A stretch of 64,000 bases of DNA from assembly GCF_022539315.1 (NCBI RefSeq), contig NC_066321.1, positions 5,395,324 through 5,459,323 on the forward strand, in the 5' to 3' direction. The notes below the pieces were generated by a model. The model made no database searches, was not told where the DNA came from, and saw nothing but the letters and a program-made list of their open reading frames with translations. Origin of the DNA: Serinus canaria (Eukaryota > Chordata > Aves > Passeriformes > Fringillidae). Numbering within the stretch: position 1 is the stretch's first letter; every line of letters starts with the position of its first letter. The position numbers were made by a program, and so were the translations under genes. Shown here one piece after another: positions 1 through 13,600 of the stretch.

Positions 1-3000
1 AACTGTTGAATTCAACTGGGCTCGAAGATTTTCCTCAGGGTTTCAATTACTAAATAATACAGGAGTTTCAGCAACACTGATTGATCGTGGCAGAAATTAG
101 ACCCCAGAGCATGGTGGCCCAAATATTTATGGTAGAGACAGATAATGTCTATCCAAAGCAATTATAACCATGATTTCTCTGAGGAATATTTTTGTATGTG
201 TAACTGTGTGTATTTGAATGGGGAAAATGGGGGACAAATCCTTCACTTTGCCAAAATTTATTTGTAATGTGAAACTTCTCTAACCCCAGGAGAAAAAAAA
301 AATTAAAATCAAGCTGTTACTCTGTAATGGGTTTTCTATAAATCAAGGGGAAAAGAATTTAATTTCTGGAGACACAGATGAATTGAGGACTCAGATTGCA
401 CATATAAAGAGCTCATCATCATTCAATGTTTCACTGAGTTTTTACTGTATGAGCTTGTGTCTTATCAGTCCTACTTTCTTAAGCACTGAGCAGGGTTATT
501 CATGGCATGCACAAATATACAAGTTAAAACCTTGAGGGTGTCTGAGAGCAAGTACTTTACTTGATGGTGAGGCACTGGAATAATGTGAGTTGTTCCAGAG
601 GTGCCAAACCATCTCTAGCTCTGCAGATATTGGGGGTTTGACTTATTTTGTGAGTGCATTCTGTTCTGTATGTATGAACAGAGGCATGCCTGATGCCAAT
701 CCCAGCTTTGTTTTCCTGTAAACACTTGGCTATTCAATTTACATGATGCATGAATAAAGCAGAAACAGTGAGATATACACCATTTGGTCTCAGATCCTAT
801 TAAATTATTGTTAAAATAATCCAAGCATGGTACTTTGTATAAATCATTTTACTTAGCCTGCTACATCACTGTATAAAATCAGCACCAAGCAAAGTGAATA
901 AATCATGTTGTTTGATTTTACTGGTTTAAGTTTAAAGAAGCATTTGAACATAGTTCTTGGTTATTTATGAATTAATCATAATGTATGTCAAAGTAGTTTC
1001 ATATGTTAGCTTCTATTTTCACTTCTGTTCTACAAAACAGAAGTTCCCTTTCATGGGAAATCTGCTTCTTTACAAAAATCTGTATTTGTTTGCAAAATGT
1101 GATTATATTTGCTAAAATAAACAGTATTTTTGCTACTAATTTAAACAACAAACTGCAAACATGAAGATGGAAGTTCTCTTCTATAGCCATCTCAAGATAC
1201 AAGTATTTAATGGTCTTCTTTACCTTTTTCAAATCTATCTCTCCAAGATTTCAGCAGCATACTGACATGTGTATGAATGCACGATGTGTGTGCATTGGCA
1301 GGAGAGAAGGGAAGTGGGTGGAAAGCTTGGGAAAATGAAGTGAGCTCCTCTGCTCAGGGCCTGTGCGATATCCTAAGTGCTAAACACAGGAGGAGATGGA
1401 GGGAGGGAAAGGATGGGGAAAAAGGGAGGGAGAAGAAAGGAAGAGATGGATTCATCAGTGGAAGTTCATCAGGGCAGACAAGTAAAAGAGCCCAGAGTGG
1501 GAGCAGACCCTGCTGTGTTTCTGTGCTTTGGCCTGCTGCACTGTGAGACTGTTGACACTTCATTGAGAGAATATCACCAAAATTTATATCAAACCTAAAC
1601 TGACTGCCTAAATAACACCTTTGAAAAGAGAGAATGACGTCTTGATTAATAGTAAGAGCTACTGGATAACACGAGGTGAAGAGAAAGAATTTATGAAAAA
1701 TTAGCTAAAATAGACAGCATGCTACAAAGGCAAGAGATCTGGGAGATCTTTACACCACAAAACCTTTGAAGACTGAAGAAAAACAGTTCTAACAAATTAA
1801 TATGAGGATTGTGGGAGAAGAAAAGAAAGTTATTACTGGGATAAAAAAATACCATAGTTTCATGAAAGCTTAGGTGGAAAAGTGACATTTCTTAATAGTG
1901 AGAAGAACTAACTGCCTGCTGTGGATGTATTTCTTTAAAAACCTTCTCAAAATTTGAATGTACATTCACATGCAGGCAGCCCAGGTTCTTATTTCAAGTG
2001 AAATCCTTTAGCTGTTACAACATAATACAAAGTTTTTGAAACCTTGAAGATTCATCCCACTTCTGACGTTGTGCAGCAAGGAACACAGAAGAGGAAGGAG
2101 AAAGAGAAGGCATGGATGAATAAAGAAGGGTAAGCAGTAGCCCACCATGGAGGATATTCCCTGTGGTGCCAAGAAATGTCCCTCTTTGCAAGGATTTGAT
2201 ATCTTGATACAAGTAAACTATGGTGCACCAAAGAAAGTGAGTTATCTTTCCCTGTTTGGGTAAAAGATAAAATGAAACAAAATACTTAAGACAAAAGTAG
2301 CTTTAGAAAGGCCTTATCTACTCTCCTTTACAGCATTCACATCACAGAAGCGTTGTGAGGTTTTAATTAAACATTTGGAAATTGCTATGTGCTCTTCCAA
2401 AGGAGAAGCCAATACAAATAAGACAATTACACTGAAATGGGTGATGGAACAAGGAAGTGATAAAAGTAATCCTACTTGTTATGGCATCTCTCTCCAACAT
2501 CTTATTGTGTTTCCTTCACATTATTAAAATAAGCCCTACTTTCCAAACATATGTATGCAGATCATTTTTAAATGCAAAGATTGCAGAAACAGGTAATTCT
2601 TTCAATAAGACAGTGGAGCTTGGTGGGAAGGGTAGGCATCTGTCAGGCCCAGATAAGATCAGACAGCTGTGCTCTATCCTGAAAGGGTTCCATGAAGCTC
2701 ACTTTTCCTAGGAAAATAACATCTTTGGTATAAAAAGCAGCAAAATGAAGTCTCCAAACAGATAAGAAGAGAAAACACAGACTCTCAGAGCTCATTTTAA
2801 TCTAAAATACCAACTCCGTATCAGGTGAAAAGGTGCAGGATGAGAGGAGGATAACACCTTTACCAAACAGTAAAAAATAAAGGGCAGAAGGATCATTTCA
2901 GTCTATAGTCTCAAATGAATCCTTTATATTAGAAACAAAGGTGACTTTAGCAACAAAAATCACTGCAGAGAGCCACTGGGACAGTGAGAGTTGGAACACA

Positions 3001-3059
3001 GGACACCCAGGACAGGCTGTGGGAAGAGGGGTGTTAAAACAGAGGCAAGAAAACCACGA
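1..3059. other. Intergenic, AT-rich, no gene seen
   Basis: Apart from the purine-rich tract near 1.4 kb I see no gene, repeat family or RNA gene here. Open frames are at most 89 codons, have stops in every frame and no recognised protein motif. Confidence 0.7.
1387..1450. repeat. Purine-rich tract
   Basis: About 64 nt of A and G on the + strand broken by only three T bases, with repeated GGAGGGAGGG-like segments. It is simple sequence that can adopt triplex form; the overlapping open frames are a by-product of its bias. Confidence 0.75.
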
Positions 3060-3330
3060 AGGTGGAAATCCAACAGCAGTGTCACAACAGGATAGTAGAG
3101 CCAGACTTCACCAAGGGACACACAATGAAAGCCCAAGCAGAAAAAATCACAAGTTGCAATAATTTAATCTTTATTTTCTTTTACTTAAGGAAGAAAGCTT
3201 CTCACCACAAGCACGGTTAAGGACAGGAGCAGGTCACCCAGGGAGGATGTGGAAGCCTCTTCCTTGGAAAGCCTCAGAACTTGACAGAGTGAGGGCCCAG
3301 TTGGGTCTAACTTTGAAGTCAGTCGTGCTT
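3060..3330 (+). mobile_element. Worn CR1 LINE 3' fragment
   Basis: The stretch around 3220-3330 (GGAGCAGGTCACCCAGGGAGG, then CCTTGGAAAGCCTCAGAAC, then a GGGTCTAAC-like block) follows the usual CR1 order of 'accept at a bracketed lone' segments: the lost-tract, wrapped-end and tail-proximal blocks seen in better-kept copies in this window. The part before 3180 is less certain, and the terminal short repeat is missing. Divergence is high, suggesting an old insertion. Confidence 0.5.
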
Positions 3331-5126
3331 TGAAAATGGAAGATGTATGGAATAACTCAAAAAGTCCTTTTCAATCTAATTTTTCCTGTGATTTTATGAA
3401 ATGATGAGCTTAGGGCTCTCTGTAAAGAAAGTCTGTAGAATGGAATAAAAAGAAAAGTGCAAGGACTTCACAAGAAAAACCCACACTTCTGGTCAGTGCC
3501 AGGATCTATTATGCCAGACAAGATGAGGGGCATCCAGGTATGCATATCAAGAGGGGAGCAAAAAAGATTCCTAGAGAAAGTAGGAACTCAACAGGCCCAT
3601 AAAGGGAATTTCTGAAACCAGAAACAATGAGAGGCAGGGGTCTGTTTCTATCAGAAGGACCTCTCAGGTCTGAATTAGTAAAGAGTTTTTAATCATTTGT
3701 TGGGATGATGGTTACATTTACAGGTGACAGCTTTGGAGGGCAGATTAAAATCATAGAAAAATAAACCAAGAAATGTTCTTAAAAAGTTGCATTTTAATGT
3801 AGAAATGTTGGTAGTGTCCCACCTGGCAGGAATAATGCACCACACAAACATATGATAGCAAATGACAAGCAGAAAATTCTTTTTGAGGTGTTGCACATCA
3901 CAGATATGACAAGCCTTTATGTGAAAAGCTACACACAAACCCCACACTGGATGCAAATTTCACCAAGACCCCTTTTGGCAATAATTCCTATTACTATTAG
4001 AATGTCCCTGAATTTTGTCTGAAGCATCTGGCTGGGTGGAAAAATCTGTTAAAAGTTGTAATTTAGAAGAATATTACAAGTAGAGAATTACATAGTCTTA
4101 ACTACTGTGTCTGTGTAAAGGAAATGATGGAGAGGGACCTGAGATAATTGTGAATGCCAAACTAGGTAACAGTGAGAGGGAATATCTGAATCTTATTAAC
4201 AAATAAATGTCTCCCAAAGACACCAGCAGCAATATAAAAAGAAGTTATGAGACACTGAAGTTTTCAAGGGTAACATTTAAAGAACCTGTGGTGCTGCTGG
4301 TAATTGGAGCCTGAGAATATGCTAAACACATGCATATACAACAATTAGACTATCAGAAATGCACAATAGAAGTTTTAGCAACATGGTAAGAGGTATAACA
4401 AAGTGATTCAAGATATATCATGGAAAACAGGCTCCAGGCTGCAGGGAGCAAGATCCTACTGTGTGTTGTTTTGTTACCACTGCAACCGATTATTTTTATT
4501 TGCCACACTGCTCAAAGCAAACCTGAGTGGAAAAGACAGGCTTTAATAACAGGTGCTGTGAAAGATAACAGCATTAGTGAGAGTTTCTGGCTGATGTAAG
4601 AGGCAGTTTCTGGAACGCTCAGTATCTACAGCAGTGTGAAACACCAACCCTGGAGCAGCCAAGCATAGGTCAGGCCCTCTGGAGCACGGGCAGTGGCCAA
4701 CAAGACAGCCCCAAAGAGGAACGGCCAACAGCAGCAACCCACAACATTCCTACACTGCACAGGACAGAGCTGAAACCAGCCAGAGGCAGGAGGAAAGGCA
4801 AAGACCACTTTTCTGCTAGATAAAACAGGTTAGTGCTTATTTTAACCTCTGCAATGAGATGGAGCAGAAACAAAATGTACATTATGGGGAGCCTCTGCAT
4901 TCCAGCAAATGCCGCAACATTGCCGGGTCCTCCATCCCACCAGACAATCCTTTGGCACATGGCAGCTGCCACCAACATGCTGCAAATGAGCAGATCCTCC
5001 TCTCTGCTGGAATTGTTTCTCTCTGCCCTCCTGGTGTCTTTGCCTCTCCTCAAGTGGCCCAGCTTTCCCCAGGAAAAATTACTTGGAATATCACTACCAT
5101 TAGGAAAACACCGTCACTCTTGAAAT

Positions 5127-5162
5127 GTTTTAATTAAGATGGTTAAACTGCTTAATTAAAAC
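5127..5162. repeat. Inverted repeat with paired TTAATTAA cores
   Basis: GTTTTAATTAAG at 5127-5138 is the exact reverse complement of CTTAATTAAAAC at 5151-5162, with a 12-nt spacer. Each arm carries TAATTA, the core bound by many homeodomain proteins. It lies in intergenic DNA 26 kb from NXPH2. Confidence 0.85.
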
Positions 5163-8100
5163 TATTTAAAAGGCCTATTCTCATTTCCATTATGGCTTTA
5201 GAGATCATATGGCCTCAAAGAGTACAAAGGGGTCCAAAGGTCTCCATAATGTAAATAAGAATTAGTGAGTTTATTTTCACTGGCATTATTTACAGTTAGT
5301 GATCTTCTCATGTTGGCTTAATTATCATCTGATTCTAAAAAGCTAATAATTTCACTCCATTACCCTCCAGATCTGCTTCTCTTTCACAAGTAGTTTAGCA
5401 GATGCCAAATTTTTTTAAAAAAATAATAAAATAAAAAGAAAGATTAAGAGTCAAAGCAATGCAGAAAATCAAAGCTGTTAAAAGACAATTGCTGAATCAG
5501 TGATTCAGAATTTGTTGCTCACCACCTCCATCTGCTGAAAGTTTCTGTCTGTACCAGCAGAAACAGATCAAATCTTACAGGTACCACTGCTTCTGGACTG
5601 AGAAAACAGCTCCAAATATATCAAAAGCAGTTGCAAAAAATGGATTAGACAGTTGGTTCTGGTGGGCAAGACTCTGGTTCCTTTTGCCAGCTCTGCTAGT
5701 CCCTCACTCTGCCACAGGCAAAGACAAAACCTTCTGAAACTGTACAGTCGGGAATTGCTGGAACTTACCTCTCAATATCCAAACTCATCTGATTTTCAAC
5801 AAGATTTGAGTCCTTGAAAATGAAACCAAGGCTTTGTGAGGGAAAATTTGCTAGGATTCAGATGCTGAATAAAAATCACAATGTGTACAAAGATCAACAT
5901 CTACACACACACAAACCTCATTCTGTGCATGTGCTTCCAGATCAACCATTACCTGAACCCCACAGGAACTGACCGGTGTGGAAAGCAGCAGGAACAGAGG
6001 GACCATCCTTGTGTATTGCAAATTGAGAAAATGATCAAAATAATGCAGAGCAATTTGAAGGGGTGGACATCAGCTGAGAAGTGATGAACAGAGTGTTTGC
6101 TACCAGCTTACTTCCACAAAGACACAGACAGAGTATGTGTGAACCATCCATGCTCCATCCCTGCTGAACAAGACCAGGCATGCACGGGGAGGAGGAGCTG
6201 GGAAAGATGCTCTGCTCTGTGTGTTTGTTCCTTTTTCCACTCCTAAGACATAGAATTGAAATGCACATTTCAGTAACTCAGCTGAAAACAGCACATTCTG
6301 CAATTTCCACTGAGCAGGTCCCCATGGCACAACTGCTGTTCCACAGCCAAATGTCAGCAGAGCAGCTGAGCCACACACAGGCCTGGGAGGGAAAGGGAGA
6401 GCTCAGGAGCCTGGAAGAAAAAGGGAAATCACAGTGCTGACCAAGGAAAATAACAAAAAACCTTCTGTTAGGCTACTTGATGGCATATGGTACATGGTTT
6501 GAGCTTCCTTGTGAATCCCTGTCAAGTCAACTACCAAGCAGAATTGGAATATTACTCCAGATAATGTCCCAGTCCCAATCTTTTTTCAGGATTGGTACTC
6601 CATTATGCTCCCACTTCAGGCAGAAATGAAACCTACACCCCACTTTGCCTCAATATGTAAGGATAGGTTTCTAATAACTCTGTGTCACCTTGGAAAATTA
6701 AAACAGCACCTCTTGTTCTGATTGTATATGAAAGTATAGCTAAAACAAATTTCATGGCACTGATTAAGTGTCGTGTTCACTAAACTTTCCAATCCCATTA
6801 TGGATCTTTCTATATTGGTGTTAGCAGAGGCTGCACGGTGAGTAAGAAAAATCAGATTTCAGGTGCTCACAAGCATGACAAATAGGCACTGAAGTGGCCT
6901 TGAGCACTGTGATGTAGTAACAGAGAGGAAATTGAAGCATTCAATATTCTGAGGTGCCCGAGCCCTCTGCAGATGGCTCTTGGATAGTTGTTGGTAATCT
7001 AGCAAAAAGAAATCATCTGGTTTTGTGAGGGCTTGTTATTTGGTTTGCTTTGACACTGCCAAAATAAATAATTTTAATTCAGGCAGCGTAATATGAGTAA
7101 CAATACTACACACACTAACTTGCAGCTCTTACTTTAGGAGCTCATCTCTAATTGAAATCAATGCAAGATTTAGCAGATCCTTCATACAGTAACAAATCTC
7201 CAGTTCCAGGAGGCTACTGTACATTTCTGTGTTAATTAGGAGCTTTGTGGAATTTAATTCAAGGTTGCTGACAGAAAGGCTTGTGATGAGGAGTATTTTA
7301 AACCCATGACTGACAGTAACAGCAGTGCTGCAGTCTATTGCCTTAGTAGGACTATGTGTTCTGCCCATCCTCATAGCCCACCATTTCATTAAGTAACTCA
7401 TATAATAACTTCATAGGTCATGAAAAAAATATATTTCTGTATGCTAATCTTTGTATCATTCTGCATTTTATAATTGGATGTATAATTAAAATGCAGAAAT
7501 TGAATTGTATTTTTTTATTTTGGGCCCTGTATCTATCTATCTGGCAAGTGGACCTGTGGAAAGAGATGGATTCATAGTTGAATAGATGATCTGAAAATAT
7601 TTATATATTATATAATCCATTTAGACATTCACTTTCAGTGAATGAAGACAATACCAGCAGGTATCTAATAATTAGGTGTCATTAGTACATGCATAGAGAT
7701 AAATTTTAATCTGTTATACTGCTCTGAAATCAAAATGGTTTAATTTTTTTAATTAAGAGCTTCACTGTTTTAGATTTGCATATATAAGGAGGTGCTGCAA
7801 TTCTGAAATAAATTTTAGTATTTAAAAAGTCACAAAATAATAGAATAGTGATATTTCCTCTTTAAATTGTCAGGCACAGCAATTTTGAGTCCAAGCAAAA
7901 AATTCTGATTGTTAACACAAACCTCCCTGATCCTCCTGTATATTCAAATGAAATTAACTCAGATTAGCTTGTAAGTTTCATCAAATATGTAGAACACAGA
8001 TCAGAGCAACAAATTGGCTATTACTCAGTAATATGCACAGGTGTGACCCTGCAAAGGTCAACAGCCAGGCACTTTGTTCAAGCATGGAAAGTTAAAAATA

Positions 8101-10662
8101 GCCTGTGCAAGTGTAGTTTATATAAATTGGTGATGTACAGTAGCCTTTGAAGGAGAGTAAGAGTGAAAAAGTGTATTAAATTACCTAAAATTTAATTGAC
8201 CTGTACAGAAGAAAAATATGAAATATGAACAATCCAGCAGCATTATGAAAGAAATGAAGTGGTACTTTATAAGACTATTAGAATTCCTATTGATTTTGTG
8301 AATAATTGTGTCCTTGATTATTTTATCTCTCTCTCCACACATTCAGCCATGGCCTGCAAATGAAATTTAATTATTGCTTAGACAGAATCTGAACACATCC
8401 TCAAGCAAAATAGTACAACCAGCAATGGCACAACAATTTGACAGCTCCCTGCAGCAGAACACAGAACCCATCCAGATTTGGATTGTGGCCCAGTGTGCTG
8501 CAAAACTACACTTTGCTATCAGACCAAGCCAAGCCAGCCAAGGGATGAAATGGGGTAGCTGCTGATGGAATTCCTGTTTCTCCCTCAAAGCCAGCACTCA
8601 CATACTCACAGTGCCTTAGGAGCAAGCCCAATTCCCTGCTGGTGGCCTGTCCTTCAGGAGCACACAGGGAGGACACAATTCCCCTGTCTCTTCTCAGTGA
8701 GGGAGAACTGAATTACCTGCCAGAAGGAAAGCAGCATGTGCAGGATCAGAGGTTTGGTAGCAACCAGGACACCCCAACATCACAGGGCCTGTGCAATGCA
8801 GGTAACAAATCCAAGCTGATGTTTCAGACTGCCTGAGGACTCAGGCTGGTAGCACAGCACCAGTTATGCCAAGATCTGGGCCAAAGTGGGAAAATCCACT
8901 TATTTTTGAGACGTTCTTCATGGCTCCTTTCAGAGGAAGAAGAGTTCTTTCAAATGCACCAAACACTGTGCCCAGCCATGACATTTCTGTAAAGGTTGCA
9001 GGAGTACAAACAAGAGCTGGACTCAGCAGCTGCCTGTCATCTATGCCAGTTCTGGATGCCAGCATAGAAGACTGATTTAAAATTGCATGATGTGGTACAT
9101 TTAAAATGTACATCAAAAACCTGAATTTATACAGGCTGGATTCATCCCTAATTTTATAAGTACATCATGTCACATTTTCCAGGCAGCTTAACCTTTTGAA
9201 ACTACTACCTATTAGTGGGCCAAAACCATCTTTTAGCTTTAGAAGTGGTTTAAATTCAAAATATACTTGGCACTTCTGTTTCAAGTAAAGATTAAAAGCT
9301 GGTGAAAAAGAGTCTCACACTGAGCTAAACCCACCCTAGAATGGTGTTATAAATATGCAGAGGCTACAGGGAATAAAAACAAAAAAAGACCTTTCTTTCA
9401 GCAAAGAAATCTGCTTCCTTCTCAGGATCAAATATGATCCAAGAGAAAATGGTGAAAACTATAAAAAATTACACAGAATGAGAGTCTGCAGCAAAATATA
9501 GAAATATTCTTCAGTAATATGTAAGAGAAGAAAATAAGCATCAGTTTATAGTTCTAGATTGAGACACCCGAGTTAATCCCTGAATACTCACCAAGATGAC
9601 CATACTCAAGGTCTGAGTAAAGACACTGAACTGCAATGAGACTGAGGAATGGATACTACTGAACCCAAAGGGAAAGTAAAGCTTGATGTTCTCAATTCCA
9701 ACATGCCCAAAGTCACCATTAATAGAGTCTGATAGCATGATTTCACTAACTAATTCAGGCTTGAAAAGAGAAAATACACTGTGTGTGTTTTAAAAGGTTT
9801 AACAGAGTCACTTGGGATCTACAAATTCACGAGTATGACCTCAGTAGTTTGTGAGTCTTTAGAAAGGTTTGATTTAATGCAGATAAATGGAGATAAATGA
9901 AGACAAAAAGGATGGTCCTGTACAGCAACCAGAAGAGTTTTTACTTGTACATTTTCTCCAGAGAGAAAATACAAAGGGGGAAAAAAATACAAAGAAAAAA
10001 GGAAACCAGAACAAGGCTCTAGCCATATTTGCAGGCAAATGAACATATGCAAGTGGAAGCCTGAGCCCTGGTGTTTTCTGTAATATTCCATGTGCAGCTG
10101 TGAATGCTTGCACTAATGCCAGTTAATCTGCAGAGCCATGGGCTGAGGGAAGGCAGTGTTGGCCACAGCACTGGAGTCCTCTACTACTCTTCAAACACTG
10201 AAACCCAATCCTTCACATCCTCCTGGGCTCCACCAGGAGGGAGCAGATGGAGCCTCACTAAGCTGCTCATTCAAACACAAATGCATAATAAGGCAGTAAA
10301 CATTAGGCTTTGACACAATACCAAAGCAGAGGAACAGCAAGAGTTTTGCTAAAAGTGCTTCTCACTTAAACCTTTCTCTGATGCTTCCAGTAGAGTGAGA
10401 GTTCATGGCTTAAACCAGGACTAGCAGCATACAATTAAATCTGAGTAAACAGATTTATATTGTTTATATTAAAAAACAATTAAAACTAAAGAAAAGACCT
10501 TTTGCAAAGGCACAGTCTGACTCTGCTTTTATGTGATGTACCAATTTCAAGCACCTCTGCAATTTGTTGCTTGCATCTTTGTAATTAAGGCTCATCCCTG
10601 ACATCCTGCACTAAGAGGATGTCTTTCAGCTTGCTTTTGGATTGGTTTTTGTTTGGTTGGGG

Positions 10663-10687
10663 TTTTTTTTGTTTGTTTTTTTTTTTT
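10663..10687. repeat. T-rich low-complexity tract
   Basis: T8, GTTTG and T12 or more make a nearly pure T tract in intergenic DNA, followed by GAAAGG. The wider 10640-10760 region is also T-rich. No associated retroelement body is recognised. Confidence 0.85.
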
Positions 10688-13600
10688 GAAAGGTCTGACT
10701 ATTTTCTCTTTCATTCCTACTTCAGATGAAATATAGACTTTTTTTTTCTCTTTCTGGCAAAGTTTAGAGAACAAATAAAATGAGGATGAAAAGTTCTTCT
10801 TGGTCAGCTTTTTAATTTAAAGGTTTTTCTATTTTAATTTTCTTTCTTTCTTTTTTATAAATTCATTGAAATCTTAGGTTCAGTAGTAAATGTGCCATTC
10901 AAGTATCTATTTTCCTGAAACCATAGCAGAAACCATCCATCCCTTTGGGATAAATAAGCTGAAAGAAGACTTTCTTTTGTTCTCTTTCCCAAGACTGAAG
11001 TGAAATTGCTTGCTCCACTGGATATAAATTCATTTTTAAAGAGTTTTTTGATAAATGCAAAGTAGGATTCAGACTACACAGAAAGATAGACTGGACAGAA
11101 AAGGATAAGGGATCCAAAAGAAGAATAAACCTCAAAATGTTTTCTCCTACTTTCTGGATATCTTATCCTAATTGTGATATCCTTCCTCCTCACAAAGCAA
11201 TTCTGACTGCAAACCTTTCCAAACCATCTCTTTCCAGTTGGGGAACATTTTCACACCATTTTGTGATCTGATGCATTCCAGCCACTCACATGTGGCCTTA
11301 CTTTTGTGTCAGGATGCATTCCTGTCTCATTTTATTGTACCTTGAGGATAATATTTGTTGCAATACAGTTGGGCGAAGAAGAGAATGTGAAACAAAGTCT
11401 TGATTCTGAATTCCCTGACCAATCTTGTCGTTCAAATAGAAATAAAGAGTATGGAATAAATCCAAAGAGGAGAAGGAGAACACAGTTTCCTGTGCTTATT
11501 CAAAGGATAATGATGTCCTAGGGAAGACCATAAAAATAAATTAAACTGTACGAAGTACACCTCCAGTACATCTAGTAAACCTTGTAGGAAAACATAACAG
11601 CAAAATCAATAAAAAATTATTTGTGAGGACGCTAAATAAAACAAACTAGGAACAAGACCTCTGAAATGCATATATTGTAAACTGAGTTCTAATACTTCAA
11701 GATAATTATTCCTAATCCAGGCTGAGATTCAATAAGGATATTTACCCAGTACTTACCTCTTCTTTTGTGCAACCTGACTTCCTTTAAATGATCAGGGAAA
11801 GAGGAACAGAGCAAAGCTCTTTAGCACAGGGTTCACCATGTACTCTTCTGCTCAGAACAATGCCACATTTGCCCAAAAGTTGTGTGAGTGTTTAAGGAAG
11901 ATCATCCCTGCACTGGTTTGTTCTGCATGGATGGTTACTCCTGTTAAACCCTGTTGATTTTTATGTAAGAGGAACAGCAAAATGAAAGTGCAGAATACCA
12001 GAGTCTCATGCTGCACTGTTTCTAAATATACTGGCTACACAAAGTCCAGCAGCATCCCAAAAACAATCTTTTGTAGCAGGTATAACAGTGTATTTTATAG
12101 ATTCTCCTCATTTAAAAGGGATAATCATATTTTCATCTGATTAAAGCAATCATCTCTTTGTGCTGAAATTAAGCACAATGAAAATAATCTAAATGGATTT
12201 TGGAAAGAGTGGAATAAAGTCATTGAGTGAACTGGAGTAATGCTTGACAGAATGGCAGGGAGGAATCTACAGGTTTGCTGTAAAATATATGTATTAAAAA
12301 GAAAAGAAACCAACAAAGCAACCAGAATACACACATACTTCTAGCCCAATACTTCAGCACATAAAACAACTTATATTCATTAATGATCACAATACACCCC
12401 TCTCAGTTTTATAAGACAAGTTCCTAAATACTTATGCAGTGCTTTGAACTTTGAAAGCCTTTTAATTGAAAGAGACCTGCACACTTCAGCAGTACTTAAA
12501 TGTCTTCAGGTAATCCAAAATTCATCTGAAAGTTCAAAGAGATTCATTTATAAAGTATTGGCATTTCAAGTGACCAACTCTTAACCTGTCAGATGATATA
12601 TCTTAAAAACTGCAGCAAAAATCTCTTTTTAGAACTTTGGTCTGGTCATGCATTGCAGTTTATCAATAGCAGTAAAGCTTGGCAAACACAAAGGCTGTGG
12701 TTGAAGTTCATGTCAATATAGCACAAGGTCCAGGAAAGACTTGCTGTCTCACTAAAAGCTTTTCTAAAGATTTAACCAGAAAAATGCTAATGCTATTGTA
12801 AGATTTCTCTGCACTGCACCCACATTCACTCTGCAAGGGCTTCCCACACAGGGTCAGAGATATTAAACATAAATGTAAGTAATGAATATAAAACAAAAAG
12901 TCCTTTTGCACTACTACAATGAGCACAACATTTACACTTCAGGAGCTGCTGAATGATAACAATCACAACTCTGAAATTATTTACTGTGAAATTTGGGCCA
13001 CTAAAAGAACTCTAAATACACTAAATTCTCTACACGAAAAACTAAATTCTCAAGTACAGGAAAAGTTCAAGGAGAAAAACCCTTAGTTCTTATTCTTGCA
13101 TCATATATTATAAATTTAAAATTAGCTGTATCCAAGTCTTAGAAAATTTAATAATTACATTTCCATCTTCTATTTTTCCCTTGAGATGTGCTTCATTACA
13201 TAGATGCACCACTGAGTAGGGATGCTCTGACTGACCTCTCAGTTCTCTTAAAAGTCCAAGATGAATTCCCACTTACTATAAATGATCAAAGTTTTATGGA
13301 CTAATGACAGTTTAAAATACTTTTTTTCCCCCCACTTTTACTGCAGTCCTGTCATTAAGACTAACAATCTAAAGTAGCTAAGAGAATGAGTAAGCAAGAT
13401 GATTTACACAGATGATAGTGCAATGGTAAGAAATGGGGAAAGTTCCTTTCAGACTTTTTTTGTAGCTGACGCATTAAAAAGATTTACACCAAGGTCTTTA
13501 AGTGAAAAGAGTGCATTGCCAAAGAGGTCTGGCAAGCTCTTCTATCAATAAAATACTCTGCCCCATAAATTTAACCAAACTCTCAGCTTAAAACCTGATT

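Noticed and set aside
4670..5053. Open frame of 127 codons on the minus strand with hydrophobic stretches
   Set aside because: It has membrane-like Leu/Val segments but no recognised family, no splice or promoter context, and overlapping frames on the other strand of similar size.
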